NCBI GenBank assembly: GCA_965277595.1
Contig: CBDIDH010000002.1
Coordinates: 4,464,001-4,528,000 of the forward strand
Reading direction: 5' to 3'
Source: CBDIDH01 sp965277595
GTDB taxonomy: Bacteria; Planctomycetota; Planctomycetia; Isosphaerales; Isosphaeraceae
DNA length: 64,000 nt
The notes beneath the pieces are model-generated. The model did not search any database and was not told the DNA's origin. It saw only the letters and a list, made by a program, of their open reading frames with translations. The stretch's first letter is position 1; every line of letters begins with the position of its first letter. This document shows positions 54,288 through 63,480 of the stretch, piece by piece. Position numbers and translations under genes: made by a program.

Positions 54288-54341
54288 CGCTCAATCTCCC
54301 CACGGTCAAGGCCCGGCCATTGGCTCTCATTCCACGCGAAT

Positions 54342-54392
54342 CGATGACCGATGACCGATGAATTTCGTTCTTTTTTGGTCATTGATCCTCAT
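54342..54392. repeat. Inverted GATGACC/GGTCAT repeat between vgrG and the DUF6931-like gene
   Basis: Two and a half tandem GATGACC units (54342-54362) are followed, after a short spacer with a T run, by a degenerate GGTCATTGATCCTCAT arm (54377-54392). It lies 34 bases past the vgrG stop, within the presumed vgrG-PAAR transcript. Confidence 0.75.
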
Positions 54393-54425
54393 TCCCACAC
54401 TCTTCCAATCCGACGCCTCCCTCAA

Positions 54426-56693
54426 CTAATTAATCATGGTAATCGCGCCCTTGAGCATGAGCATCATGCCGCCATTGACCTGACATTGCAGGCCCGCCTT
54501 GACCTCCGTGGTCATCTCGCCCTGAACCGAGACGGTCATACCCTTCACGGTGACGCCCATCTCGTTGATCGTGATGCTGTTGCCGCCTACGGTCAGGGTA
54601 ATGCTCATCGGGTCGATCACGATCGTGTTGCCGCCGACCTTGAGCGTGATCTTCTGCATCGCCTCGGTCGTGCTCGTCCCCGCGCTCACGGTCGTCGACT
54701 GGTTGCCCAGGCTGACCGTCAACGAGTCGTTTCCCTGGTCGACCTTGACCGAACGATTGCCCGTCTTGATCTCGTGGGCATCGTCCATGTTCACGGTCAC
54801 GGTGCGCTTGCCCTGCGTCACCTCGTGCGAGTCGTCCCCCTGGCTGACAAGAACCGTGCGATTTCCCTTGGTCACCTCGTGCTTGTCGTTCCCCTCGCTG
54901 ACGGTGACCGTCCGGTTCCCCTTCTTGATCGTGACCGACTCGTTGCCAGTCTCGACCGACTCGGTCCTGTCCTTGTAGACGGAAATCGTCTGACTTCCGT
55001 CGGGGCAGGTCTCCGAGTCGTCACTGCCGACAGTGAGCGCATCGTTATTCTCAACGACCCGCGTGAAATCCTTCTCGGCGTGGAAGGTGATCTCTTCCGA
55101 GCCTTTCTTGTCCTCGAATCGCAGTTCGTTGAAGTTCGTGCTCTCGCCCTTCAGACTGCTCCGCGACTTGATCCCGCTCTGCGTGGCGTTATCGGGCAGA
55201 GTATAAGGAGGCATGTTCGCGTCGTTGTAAACGCTGCCGACGATGATCGGCCGGTCGGGATCGCCTTCGAGGAAATCGACGAGAACTTCGTGGCCGATCC
55301 TGGGAATATGGACCATGCCCCACTGCTTCCCCGCCCAGGGGCTGGCGACGCGGACCCAGCATGAGCTATTAGCGTCGTTCTGCCCCAGGCGATCCCAGAA
55401 GAACTGGACCTTCACCCGGCCGTACTTGTCGGTGAAAATCTCCTGCCCTTCGGGACCGACGACGACCGCCGTTTGCGCTCCGGCGACGCGAGGCTGAGGG
55501 GTCTTGCGCTCGGGTCGATACGGCAGGGCGAACGGAATGCACTGGAATTTCGCGGTGAGATCAAACGAGGGGGCCTCGCCGGTCATGTACGACCCTTCGA
55601 CCGAGGCGCTGAACTCAACCCGCGTGAAGACATAGGCGCCGTCGTCGTTGTACGGGCTGGACTTGAGCGTGAACTTCGACCCCGTCGCGGTGTTCCGGCA
55701 GTTGCCGGTTCCCGAGATCATCAGGCCGACGACCGTCTCCTGTTGCATCCGGATGCCGACCGTCCGCGTGTTGTCGTCAAAGACCTTTTGAAGCTGCGAG
55801 GCCTGGTCGCCTCCGCCGGGCGGAACGCCGTCGAACCGCTTGGCGTAAGCGCCCGGGTAGTCGTACCGCTCATACGCGTCGTTGCCGCCGACCTTGAGCT
55901 TTTGCGTGACCCCGCCCGCCGCGACGCTCTCCAGGACAGTCTGGCTGGCGGCGAGGTTCTTGTCGGGAAGTTCAAAGTGATGATCCCAGAGCGTGACCTT
56001 GCCCGCCTGGATCGTCTGCGATTTTTCCCAGTAGGTGACCCGCTCGATCGTCGGGTCGGGAATCGCGCTGGCGCGTTGGTAGGTGAACGCGTCCGAGATC
56101 ACCGGATGCGCCTGCGGCGAGTCGCCGAGGACCATCGTGTGGCTGCCGTTGGCGTGCTTGAAGAAGTAAAAGATCCCCTCTTCTTCCATCAGCCTGCTGG
56201 CGAACTCAAAATCGGTCTCGCGGTACTGAAAGCAATGGTCGCGGGTCTCATACGTCCCCTGAAGCTTCGAGTAATCGACGTCGATTCCCGTGAAAACCTT
56301 CTTGAGGATGTCAACGACCGAAAGCTGCATGAAGACCTTGCTCTGAGCCGACCGCGTCAAGGCCCAGACTGTCGGCACAACTCGAAGCACGTACCGATTG
56401 AAGATCACGATCCCCTGCGCATCGAATTCATCACCGGCATCAACCAGGGTGGCCACCTTGCCGTTGAAGTACCGCGACGATCCGTCGCCCAGCGTGACCG
56501 CGACCGTGACCGACTGGCCGAGAAGCTGGTCAAACGTGATCGTCTCCGAGAGTTCGACGAGAACGCCCAGCTCATACGTGAAGAGTCTTGAGAGTTCCTC
56601 GACCCCCTGGAAGGTTTCCAGAAGCAGCGCATCCTTGCCGACGGGCGTCGTGAGCTGAATTTGCCGGTTATCTTGCGTGTAGCTCGGCGCCAT
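54426..56693 (-). CDS. vgrG: Type VI secretion spike protein VgrG (TssI)
   Basis: 755 aa from ATG 56693. Gp27-like region (LLLETFQGVEELSRLFTYELG; FQYRETDFEFASRLMEEEGIFYFF), gp5 OB-fold (GREGQ-like PEGQEIFTDKYGRVKVQFFWDR; CWVRVASPWAGKQWG; IPRIGHEVLVDFLEGDPDRPIIVG), then a beta-helical needle of short repeats (GNRTVTVSEGNDKHEVTKGNR...) and a terminal all-beta tail. No toxin extension. It forms the spike that is thrust through target membranes, tipped by the PAAR protein encoded two genes downstream. Confidence 0.95.
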   Translation of the reverse strand: MAPSYTQDNRQIQLTTPVGKDALLLETFQGVEELSRLFTYELGVLVELSETITFDQLLGQSVTVAVTLGDGSSRYFNGKVATLVDAGDEFDAQGIVIFNRYVLRVVPTVWALTRSAQSKVFMQLSVVDILKKVFTGIDVDYSKLQGTYETRDHCFQYRETDFEFASRLMEEEGIFYFFKHANGSHTMVLGDSPQAHPVISDAFTYQRASAIPDPTIERVTYWEKSQTIQAGKVTLWDHHFELPDKNLAASQTVLESVAAGGVTQKLKVGGNDAYERYDYPGAYAKRFDGVPPGGGDQASQLQKVFDDNTRTVGIRMQQETVVGLMISGTGNCRNTATGSKFTLKSSPYNDDGAYVFTRVEFSASVEGSYMTGEAPSFDLTAKFQCIPFALPYRPERKTPQPRVAGAQTAVVVGPEGQEIFTDKYGRVKVQFFWDRLGQNDANSSCWVRVASPWAGKQWGMVHIPRIGHEVLVDFLEGDPDRPIIVGSVYNDANMPPYTLPDNATQSGIKSRSSLKGESTNFNELRFEDKKGSEEITFHAEKDFTRVVENNDALTVGSDDSETCPDGSQTISVYKDRTESVETGNESVTIKKGNRTVTVSEGNDKHEVTKGNRTVLVSQGDDSHEVTQGKRTVTVNMDDAHEIKTGNRSVKVDQGNDSLTVSLGNQSTTVSAGTSTTEAMQKITLKVGGNTIVIDPMSITLTVGGNSITINEMGVTVKGMTVSVQGEMTTEVKAGLQCQVNGGMMLMLKGAITMIN

Positions 56694-56890
56694 GCGGCCC
56701 TCGGGTCGTTGGCGAAGATCGAATCCGGTCAATCTTTCGACCCGGTCCGGTCATCGGGCGTCATTCCGGCGGAGATTGTGCCAGGTGGGTTCACGCCATG
56801 CAACCAGCTTGAACGCAAGTCGACCAAAAGACGTCGGACCCGAACCGCGCATGGTCCTCGCCTCGAAAACCGGCTCATACCAAGGTAAAA

Positions 56891-57127
56891 TCAGGTCGAC
56901 GTCTTCGCCTCTCTCTTGCCTGGATACGTAACCTCGCTCACATGCTCCACTCCCAGCAAGGCGCAGGCCCCGCGCGGTCCGGTCGCCACGATGACGGTCG
57001 TGCCGTCGGGAGACTGCCAGACGGCCTCGGGATGCGTGACGGCGTAACTCTCGCCACTCGCCGTGTGAATGGAGAACGGCCCGAACGGCTTGACCTTCAA
57101 GGCGCTTCGAAACTGTTCGGCTGTCAC
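56891..57127 (-). CDS. Small hypothetical protein (78 aa)
   Basis: GTG start at 57127 with AGGAG 7 bases upstream. MTAEQFRSALKVKPFGPFSIHTASGESYAVTHPEAVWQ is typical of a widespread small planctomycete/proteobacterial protein type of unknown role (beta-rich, no signal peptide). It lies alone upstream of vgrG on the same strand and divergently from the giant gene at 57331. Confidence 0.7.
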   Translation of the reverse strand: MTAEQFRSALKVKPFGPFSIHTASGESYAVTHPEAVWQSPDGTTVIVATGPRGACALLGVEHVSEVTYPGKREAKTST

Positions 57128-57330
57128 GGAACGGCTCCTGATTCGGCGAAGGAGACAACGCGGCGGGTCGGCTCGGTCTCAACCTTGTCTCCCGATTTAA
57201 ATCGCCCGTGCAACCGTCAGAGTAGAAACGATCCTCAAGGAGAACGCGAAAGGCATTCGGGATTCTCGTTGCCGCATGGGATGATCGACCGATAAGATTG
57301 TCGATCAGGCAACCTGGGATCTGGAAAACC

Positions 57331-60300
57331 ATGCCCGAAGGCGCCTCGCGGTATCCCACCTCTGAGCCAACCTCGACCGCCGAAGGTCCGGCGCGTCGGC
57401 TCCGGCTCGCATCCTATAAATGGCGCAAGGGGCGACGCCGCCGGGCGACGATCGGCGGAACCTTCCGGCTGACACTCTGGGCGCTCGCCTACCTTGTGGT
57501 CTCCGGCCTGCTCGTCTGGGCCTGCCTCTGGTTCTGGCCGCCACGCGCGGCAAGTCTCGTGCTCGCGGGCGCGGGGTACGAGACCAACCTCGCCATCCCG
57601 CAAAACGTCTATGGCCGCGTCGGTCTCGACAGCCTGAAGCGGCTCACCCAGGTCGGCGGCAGGCTCGGCAGGCCGGGTCGGCTCAGCCTCGCTCTCGGTC
57701 CGCGAACCGTCCGAAAGCGCGAACCGTGGGACAGGGGCCTCGTCGCCCTTCCCGGCAAGACGGCCATCGTCGTCCTGGCGCTTCACGGCGGAACCGATCC
57801 CGCGGGGGCCTATCTGCTGCCCGACGACGCCGACGCCCGGCCCGAGGGGAACAACCGGATTCGCCTCGAAAACGTCATCGATCGGTTCGCCTTGCCCCCC
57901 TTCAAGGACAAGCACGTCGTCCTCGTTCTCGACGCGACCCGGATCACGGCCAACTGGCCGCTCGGCATGCTTCAGAACGACTTCGCCCGCGCCCTCGAAA
58001 AACTCAACGACCGGATTCGAGAAAATCCCCACCTGATCGTCCTCAGCGCCAGCGGAATCGATCAGCGGTCGTGGACATCGGACGACTTTCGACAATCGAT
58101 TTTCCTCCATTTTCTGGTCGAGGGGCTTCAAGGCTCCGCCTCGGGCGACGACGGCCGGGTCGACGCCGCCGACCTCTTCCGCTATACCAGCCGGCGCGTT
58201 GCCGACTGGGTCCGCGCGCATCGCGGAGTCGAGCAAACGCCGATTCTCCTGCCTCGGGGTGCCTCTGGCCTCGCCCGCGCCTCGAAGATGGATCTGGTCG
58301 TGGCCCGGCCCGGCGATGTCCCCCCCGCTCCGCCTCCCGATCCGACGGCCGACGCCGACCCGCCCGACCTCATCGCCGCCTGGGCCTCGTTTGAGCGGCT
58401 CAAAGGGCAATCACCCCCGCCAGCCGCCCACGCCCCTCAGGTCTGGACCCGATACGTCGCCAGCCTACTCCGGTTCGATGAGCTTCGACGGGCCGGAGAC
58501 GTCGAGTCGGGCCGCCTGATGCTTCGAAGGCTCGCCGGCCTGGAACGCGAGATCAACGACTCGCGTTACCTCGCGCTCGGATCGACGCACAACACGCTCA
58601 CGATGGCCGTCGCCGAGGGGCAGGACCCGCCAACCCCGACCGACGCCGATATCCAGCGGTTCAACGCCCTGCGCGGAATCGCCCCGGAAGAGGCCGCGCG
58701 ACGCTGGGCTCAGTTGCAGACAGGCCCCGGCGCGCCCAACCCCGACGAACTCCGGTCGCTCCGGGTCCGGCTCGATGACATGATCCTCGGCCGACTCGCC
58801 GACGACCTGACCCTCGACCGCGTCGCCGGTAGCCCCGCCGACGAACTGGCCAGGGCCGCCGGTCTGGTCAAGGCGATCGAGGACCCGGCCCTTCCCCGCC
58901 CGGCCGAGGTTCACGACCTCGTCATGATCCAGCGCGATGCTCCTTCCAACGCGACGCCCGGCTTTTATCACGCCGTCGGCCTCGCCCTCAAAACCCGACG
59001 CCTCGCCGAGCGCACCGCGTCCGCCTTGCCCCCCGATCAAGCCGCCGATTCCACCGCGCCGCCCCCTTCGCGGCCGACCTACAGCGCCCAGGTCTTCCCC
59101 TGGATTCAAGGTCCGCTCGCCCAGGCCGACGAACAGCGAAGGCTCGGCACCGACCTTCTCTTCTCGACCGAGCCCGGCGACTGGGACCGGGCGCGCGACT
59201 ACCTCGAAACGGCCTCGCGATCCTATCAAGATGTCGCCGCCTCAACGGCGGTCGTCCGCGAGGCGCTGGCGATCCGCGACGAGGTCTTGCCCGTGCTTCC
59301 CGGCTATGCCCGCTGGCTCGCCCGCTGGACCCGCGATGGCGACGGCCTGATTGAATCAGCCGAGTCGCTCTGGGAGGATTTGCACGCTCTCGTTCGCGCG
59401 GTCGAGGCGGGTGATCCCGACTTCGGATCGATCCTCCGCGCTCCCTCGCCCAGGGCCGACGACCCCCGGCCCGTCAGCCTGGCCGACCGCGTCAAGCGCG
59501 TGCGGTCGGGTTACGACGCCCTCGCGCGCGCCTTCGCGGTTTCCAGCGATCGAGCCCTTCGCGCCGAGTCGGCGGACGCCTGGGGGATTCTTGATGATGC
59601 CTTGCACGTCCCCTTTGTCGACTTCCCCGCGGACGTCTCGGCCGACCTCCCGCTCCTGACCGATCCCGACCGCCCGGCCCGTTTCAAGCTGATCGCCGAT
59701 GCCCGCCGCGTCGGTCGTCGAGTCCTCGGTAAGGCCGAACCCCGACCGGCCGAGGCGCAGGGGCGTCGCGAGTCGCGCCTTGCCCTGGCGACGCTGGGCC
59801 GACGCTGGTTTGAACAAGGAGCCGGCCCCGACGATCCCAGCTTCGGACAGGCCCGCGACCTCACCGGCCCGGCCCTGGCGGGTCTCGGCGCCCGGGTCGG
59901 AGCGCGCTGGCGGGCGATCCCCGAGGATCTCGTCAAGACGCTCAACGCCCCACGTCCGGCCGACCGCGCCGGTGAGCTTCCCGGCATCCTCCGCGAAGCC
60001 GACCACCTGGCCCGATCGCTCGACGCGGCGGGCGCCGAGACGCTTGCACGCCACACCCAGCCGATCCACCTGCCGGGCGCTCTCGCCCCGACCCTTTCCA
60101 CGCGTCGGCTCTCGGCCCATCGGCGCTATCAGACGCGGACGTTCTTGCTCGGTCAGGCCGACCGGACGATTGAAGACCACTGGGCCGCCGATCGCGACGT
60201 TGCCCGTCCTTATTATGTCGCCGCCGGCTCCGCCTATCTGGCCGACGCCGACGACCTGAACATTACCCGGACCTGGCCCGAAGGTCCGCTCGTCGAGGTC

Positions 60301-62520
60301 AAGACGCGACTCGACCGCCCCGACCGCCTTCGGCTTGAAGGCCCGACGCGATACGCCTGGACGAGCGAGCGTCAGGTCGATTTCGCCTACACGGTTCGCT
60401 CGGAACCGGCCGATGCGAGGCGCCCGGGTTTCCCCGTCCTCTGGATCGGCCCCGCCGAGGGTCTGAAAACGGCGTCGCCGCGCGTCGACGCCCGGTTCCC
60501 CTTCCCGGTCGGCCCCGGCCACGCGCCTCGATTGCCGACCCGCCTCGAAGATCCGCCGGGCATCGCTCCGGGTTCGGTCTCCGGGAAGGCGCGCGAGGCG
60601 ACGTCGACCGCGCACGGTCTCTTTCGGGGGCAACGGTTCGCGTTGACGACCCGGATTGACCTTCACCCCACGCCCGAAACGGTCGCCGGGCGCAGTCCAA
60701 GGCCAAACTCGGGGCGGGTTTCGGTTCGCGCGGAGGATGTGGTTTTTGAACGGAGCGGCTTGAGCCGGGGGGCCGTCGCGGTTGTCCTGGACGCCTCCGG
60801 CAGCATGGGACCACCAGAAGGCAAAGCTTTTGATGCCTCGACCCGATACGCGACGGCCACGCGTGCGCTGGAACAGGTCTTGAAGGAGATGCCCGCCGGA
60901 ACAACCGTCAGTCTTTATGTCTTCGGCGCCGCGGTTCCAGGCAATCCCGAGATTGCCGCCGAACAGACGATCCGCACGATCCGGCCGCCGACCCGCTGGG
61001 ACCCGACGCAGCTAGCCCCCTTGATGGCCCAGATCAGCTATCCGAAGATCACGCCCGATAACCAGTCGCCGATCCTTCGAACAATGCTCGTCGCCCGCGA
61101 CGACCTCTTGCGGCTCAGCGATGTCGGGCTCAAGACGATGGTCGTCATCACCGACGGCGTCGACAACCGGTTCGAGGTCGATCCCCTCCGAGGTCCCGAA
61201 GGCAAGGACGTCGCCAAGGTCCTGGCCGAGAAGTTCAAGGACTCGGGGATTCAGATCAACTTCATCGCGATCCCCCAGTCTCAGCCCGACCTCTTGAAGA
61301 AGCTTCAGGATCAGTTCCACGGCATCGAATCCCTTCCCGTCGCCGGCCGCTTTTATGACGCGAACCGACCGCTCGACCTTGTGACAAGCCTGCGAACCGT
61401 CTTCCGCCAGGAATTGACCTACCGGGTCGTCCGCGACGATCGCCAGCCGATCGCCGGAATCTCGGCGCTTGACGTCACCGTGAGCCGGCTCGACGCCGAC
61501 GACATCTGGTCTCCCTGGCCCTTGCCCCCCGGCGGCTATCGGGTCCAGATTAACGGCGAGACCCCGCAGGAGGCCCCGTTCGCTCTTGAAGGAGGCGACC
61601 TCCTGCTCTTGACCCTCGGCGAGCACTCCGGCAGCCCGACCTTCCGCCGCGGCCTCTTTGCTCAGGAGTTCTTTCCGAACCAACCCGCGCAGACCGACCG
61701 CGCCTTTCGCTGGCGGCTCTCCGCGCTGCAAAACCAGCTTGTCGACAACCGCGGCCTTCGCCTTTTAACGACCCTCGAACGCCTTGCCGACGACTCCGAA
61801 GGGGTCTTCCGACTCCCTCGCCCTCGCGAGGTCTGGCTGGAAGTGACCCCCGGCGAGGAATCGAAGGGGCAGGTCGCGCTTCGCTGGTCGAACCGCGAGG
61901 GTTACCCCGCGCCCGCCTGGTCGCTCGACGTTGCCGACTGGCCCCGGACGCTCGGCACCGACGAACCGGCGCGGCCGGTTTTGCGGGCCTGGTGGCGTGA
62001 AGGGCTTTCATCCCCTCCGGCCGATACGCTCGACGGCGTGAAACAGGTTCCCGTGAGCCTCCCCATCGATGCCGATCGCGAGATCGACCTGCCCGGCGGA
62101 ACGGTCGTCCTGCGGGGCGTTTCGGTTGAAGACCACGAGGTCGAGATCGCCCCCGGCGAGCGCAAGTTGATGCCCTGCCTGGTCGTCCGAATCTCGCATC
62201 CGAAGGGAAAACCGGTCTGGGTCCATCCGCGCGGGGTGAACGCGGCCGGCTGGGAACACCGCTTTTACACCTCGGCCGACGCGTACACGGGCCTCTTCTG
62301 GACCAAGTCGGCCGATGAGGCGTTCACGTCCTTCAACCGTCTCGACCTGATCCGCCTGGATACCTTCAAGCGCACCTGTGAAGACGAAGGGGGATACATC
62401 GAGTTGCCCCTGGATGCGCCCAGGTCGGGATCAACAGCCCCACCCCCCTTTGAGGAAAAACGAGCGGCGCCGGGCGGGTCTCCCTTCCGTCCTCGCGAGC
62501 CGAGGGGGATTCGACGTTGA
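57331..62520 (+). CDS. Giant membrane-anchored pseudo-caspase / vWA protein
   Basis: 1729 aa from ATG 57331 (TTG 57298 is possible). A basic N-terminus and one TM helix (about 46-68) precede a caspase-like domain (140-305): VLALHGG (His152), AYLLPDDADA and VVLVLDATR, where the catalytic Cys of the usual LDxC is replaced by Thr203. A long helical region follows (about 340-1000). A vWA domain has a complete MIDAS start DASGS (Asp1154), with TGTTV-like AGTTVSLYVFG and VVITDGVDNR. The C-terminus (after ~1370) is beta-rich with no clear family. It probably binds rather than cleaves partners. The stop overlaps the next start (TTGA). Confidence 0.75.
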   Translation: MPEGASRYPTSEPTSTAEGPARRLRLASYKWRKGRRRRATIGGTFRLTLWALAYLVVSGLLVWACLWFWPPRAASLVLAGAGYETNLAIPQNVYGRVGLDSLKRLTQVGGRLGRPGRLSLALGPRTVRKREPWDRGLVALPGKTAIVVLALHGGTDPAGAYLLPDDADARPEGNNRIRLENVIDRFALPPFKDKHVVLVLDATRITANWPLGMLQNDFARALEKLNDRIRENPHLIVLSASGIDQRSWTSDDFRQSIFLHFLVEGLQGSASGDDGRVDAADLFRYTSRRVADWVRAHRGVEQTPILLPRGASGLARASKMDLVVARPGDVPPAPPPDPTADADPPDLIAAWASFERLKGQSPPPAAHAPQVWTRYVASLLRFDELRRAGDVESGRLMLRRLAGLEREINDSRYLALGSTHNTLTMAVAEGQDPPTPTDADIQRFNALRGIAPEEAARRWAQLQTGPGAPNPDELRSLRVRLDDMILGRLADDLTLDRVAGSPADELARAAGLVKAIEDPALPRPAEVHDLVMIQRDAPSNATPGFYHAVGLALKTRRLAERTASALPPDQAADSTAPPPSRPTYSAQVFPWIQGPLAQADEQRRLGTDLLFSTEPGDWDRARDYLETASRSYQDVAASTAVVREALAIRDEVLPVLPGYARWLARWTRDGDGLIESAESLWEDLHALVRAVEAGDPDFGSILRAPSPRADDPRPVSLADRVKRVRSGYDALARAFAVSSDRALRAESADAWGILDDALHVPFVDFPADVSADLPLLTDPDRPARFKLIADARRVGRRVLGKAEPRPAEAQGRRESRLALATLGRRWFEQGAGPDDPSFGQARDLTGPALAGLGARVGARWRAIPEDLVKTLNAPRPADRAGELPGILREADHLARSLDAAGAETLARHTQPIHLPGALAPTLSTRRLSAHRRYQTRTFLLGQADRTIEDHWAADRDVARPYYVAAGSAYLADADDLNITRTWPEGPLVEVKTRLDRPDRLRLEGPTRYAWTSERQVDFAYTVRSEPADARRPGFPVLWIGPAEGLKTASPRVDARFPFPVGPGHAPRLPTRLEDPPGIAPGSVSGKAREATSTAHGLFRGQRFALTTRIDLHPTPETVAGRSPRPNSGRVSVRAEDVVFERSGLSRGAVAVVLDASGSMGPPEGKAFDASTRYATATRALEQVLKEMPAGTTVSLYVFGAAVPGNPEIAAEQTIRTIRPPTRWDPTQLAPLMAQISYPKITPDNQSPILRTMLVARDDLLRLSDVGLKTMVVITDGVDNRFEVDPLRGPEGKDVAKVLAEKFKDSGIQINFIAIPQSQPDLLKKLQDQFHGIESLPVAGRFYDANRPLDLVTSLRTVFRQELTYRVVRDDRQPIAGISALDVTVSRLDADDIWSPWPLPPGGYRVQINGETPQEAPFALEGGDLLLLTLGEHSGSPTFRRGLFAQEFFPNQPAQTDRAFRWRLSALQNQLVDNRGLRLLTTLERLADDSEGVFRLPRPREVWLEVTPGEESKGQVALRWSNREGYPAPAWSLDVADWPRTLGTDEPARPVLRAWWREGLSSPPADTLDGVKQVPVSLPIDADREIDLPGGTVVLRGVSVEDHEVEIAPGERKLMPCLVVRISHPKGKPVWVHPRGVNAAGWEHRFYTSADAYTGLFWTKSADEAFTSFNRLDLIRLDTFKRTCEDEGGYIELPLDAPRSGSTAPPPFEEKRAAPGGSPFRPREPRGIRR

Positions 62521-63479
62521 GAACGGCCGTCGAGTTTGATTTTGATTCCCGGGTCGAGCGATCCGTTCCCCTGGCGGACGCCCCCAAATCGTGCGCCGAG
62601 GGGCGATTCTGCTGGATCGACCTCGATGCCAACACAGAGCGCACCGAGGCCCGCGAAGCCCTGCACAGCCTCGGCGTTGACGCCGCGACGATCGAGCGGG
62701 CCCTTGCCGGATTCGACGACGGTCGGCACGACTACTTTGACGACTTCGTTCACGTCACGGTCATGGCGGCGGAATTTCAAGGCCAGGGCATGTCCGTCTC
62801 GGCCGTTGACCTGATCCTCGGGCCGACCTTTCTGGCGAGCCTGCACCGAGGCAATCCCGAATTTCTCGAACAGGTTCGGCGCACCTATAAAGGGGATTTC
62901 CAGGCGTTCGCGCGCAGTCCCGGGTTCTTGCTTTACGAGTTCTGGGACCATCTGATCGCCTCGTACAAGAAAGCAACACGCGGCCTTTGCGACGTCGTCC
63001 GCGGCCTTCAGCATGAGATTTTCGGAACCTCGGGCGATGCCATCTTCGCGCGTGTCGCGGCGGTTTCCGACGACCTTTTAAAACTCCGACGGGTCGTGCT
63101 CGCGGCCCGAGAGGTTTTGAGCGAGCTTTGCACGCGACGCTCCGCCGCCGTGGCCGAGACGACCCGCCCCTTTCTCGAAAAGATGGTCGGCACGATGGAA
63201 CGGGTCGTCGCCGATTTAACCGTCGAGCGCGAGACCGTCGCCGAGGCTCTTAATTTGTACCTGGCGGTCGTCAGTCACAAGACGAATCAGGTCGTTAATC
63301 GGCTGACGGTCGTGAGCCTGGTTTTCCTCCCCTTGACGTTCCTTTGCGGCGTTTACGGGATGAACTTCAAGTATCTTCCCGAGGTCGAATGGCGGTACGG
63401 CTACGTCTTTTTCTGGATCTCGGCCGCGGTGGTCTCGACGATAACGCTGGGTGTCATGAAACGTCAGGGGTGGTGGTAA
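62517..63479 (+). CDS. CorA-family Mg2+/divalent cation transporter
   Basis: 320 aa. A long helical cytoplasmic domain is followed by two C-terminal TM helices, with the signature YGMNF between them (CGVYGMNFKYLPE). It should form a pentameric channel for Mg2+, Co2+ or Ni2+. The TTG start lies in a 4-base overlap with the giant upstream gene (TTGA), so the two are translationally coupled, which is odd for a housekeeping transporter. Confidence 0.92.
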   Translation: MRTAVEFDFDSRVERSVPLADAPKSCAEGRFCWIDLDANTERTEAREALHSLGVDAATIERALAGFDDGRHDYFDDFVHVTVMAAEFQGQGMSVSAVDLILGPTFLASLHRGNPEFLEQVRRTYKGDFQAFARSPGFLLYEFWDHLIASYKKATRGLCDVVRGLQHEIFGTSGDAIFARVAAVSDDLLKLRRVVLAAREVLSELCTRRSAAVAETTRPFLEKMVGTMERVVADLTVERETVAEALNLYLAVVSHKTNQVVNRLTVVSLVFLPLTFLCGVYGMNFKYLPEVEWRYGYVFFWISAAVVSTITLGVMKRQGWW

Positions 63480-63480
63480 C

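Noticed and set aside
59356..60666. 436-aa minus-strand open frame
   Set aside because: Antisense to the pseudo-caspase/vWA gene, which is open for 1729 codons.
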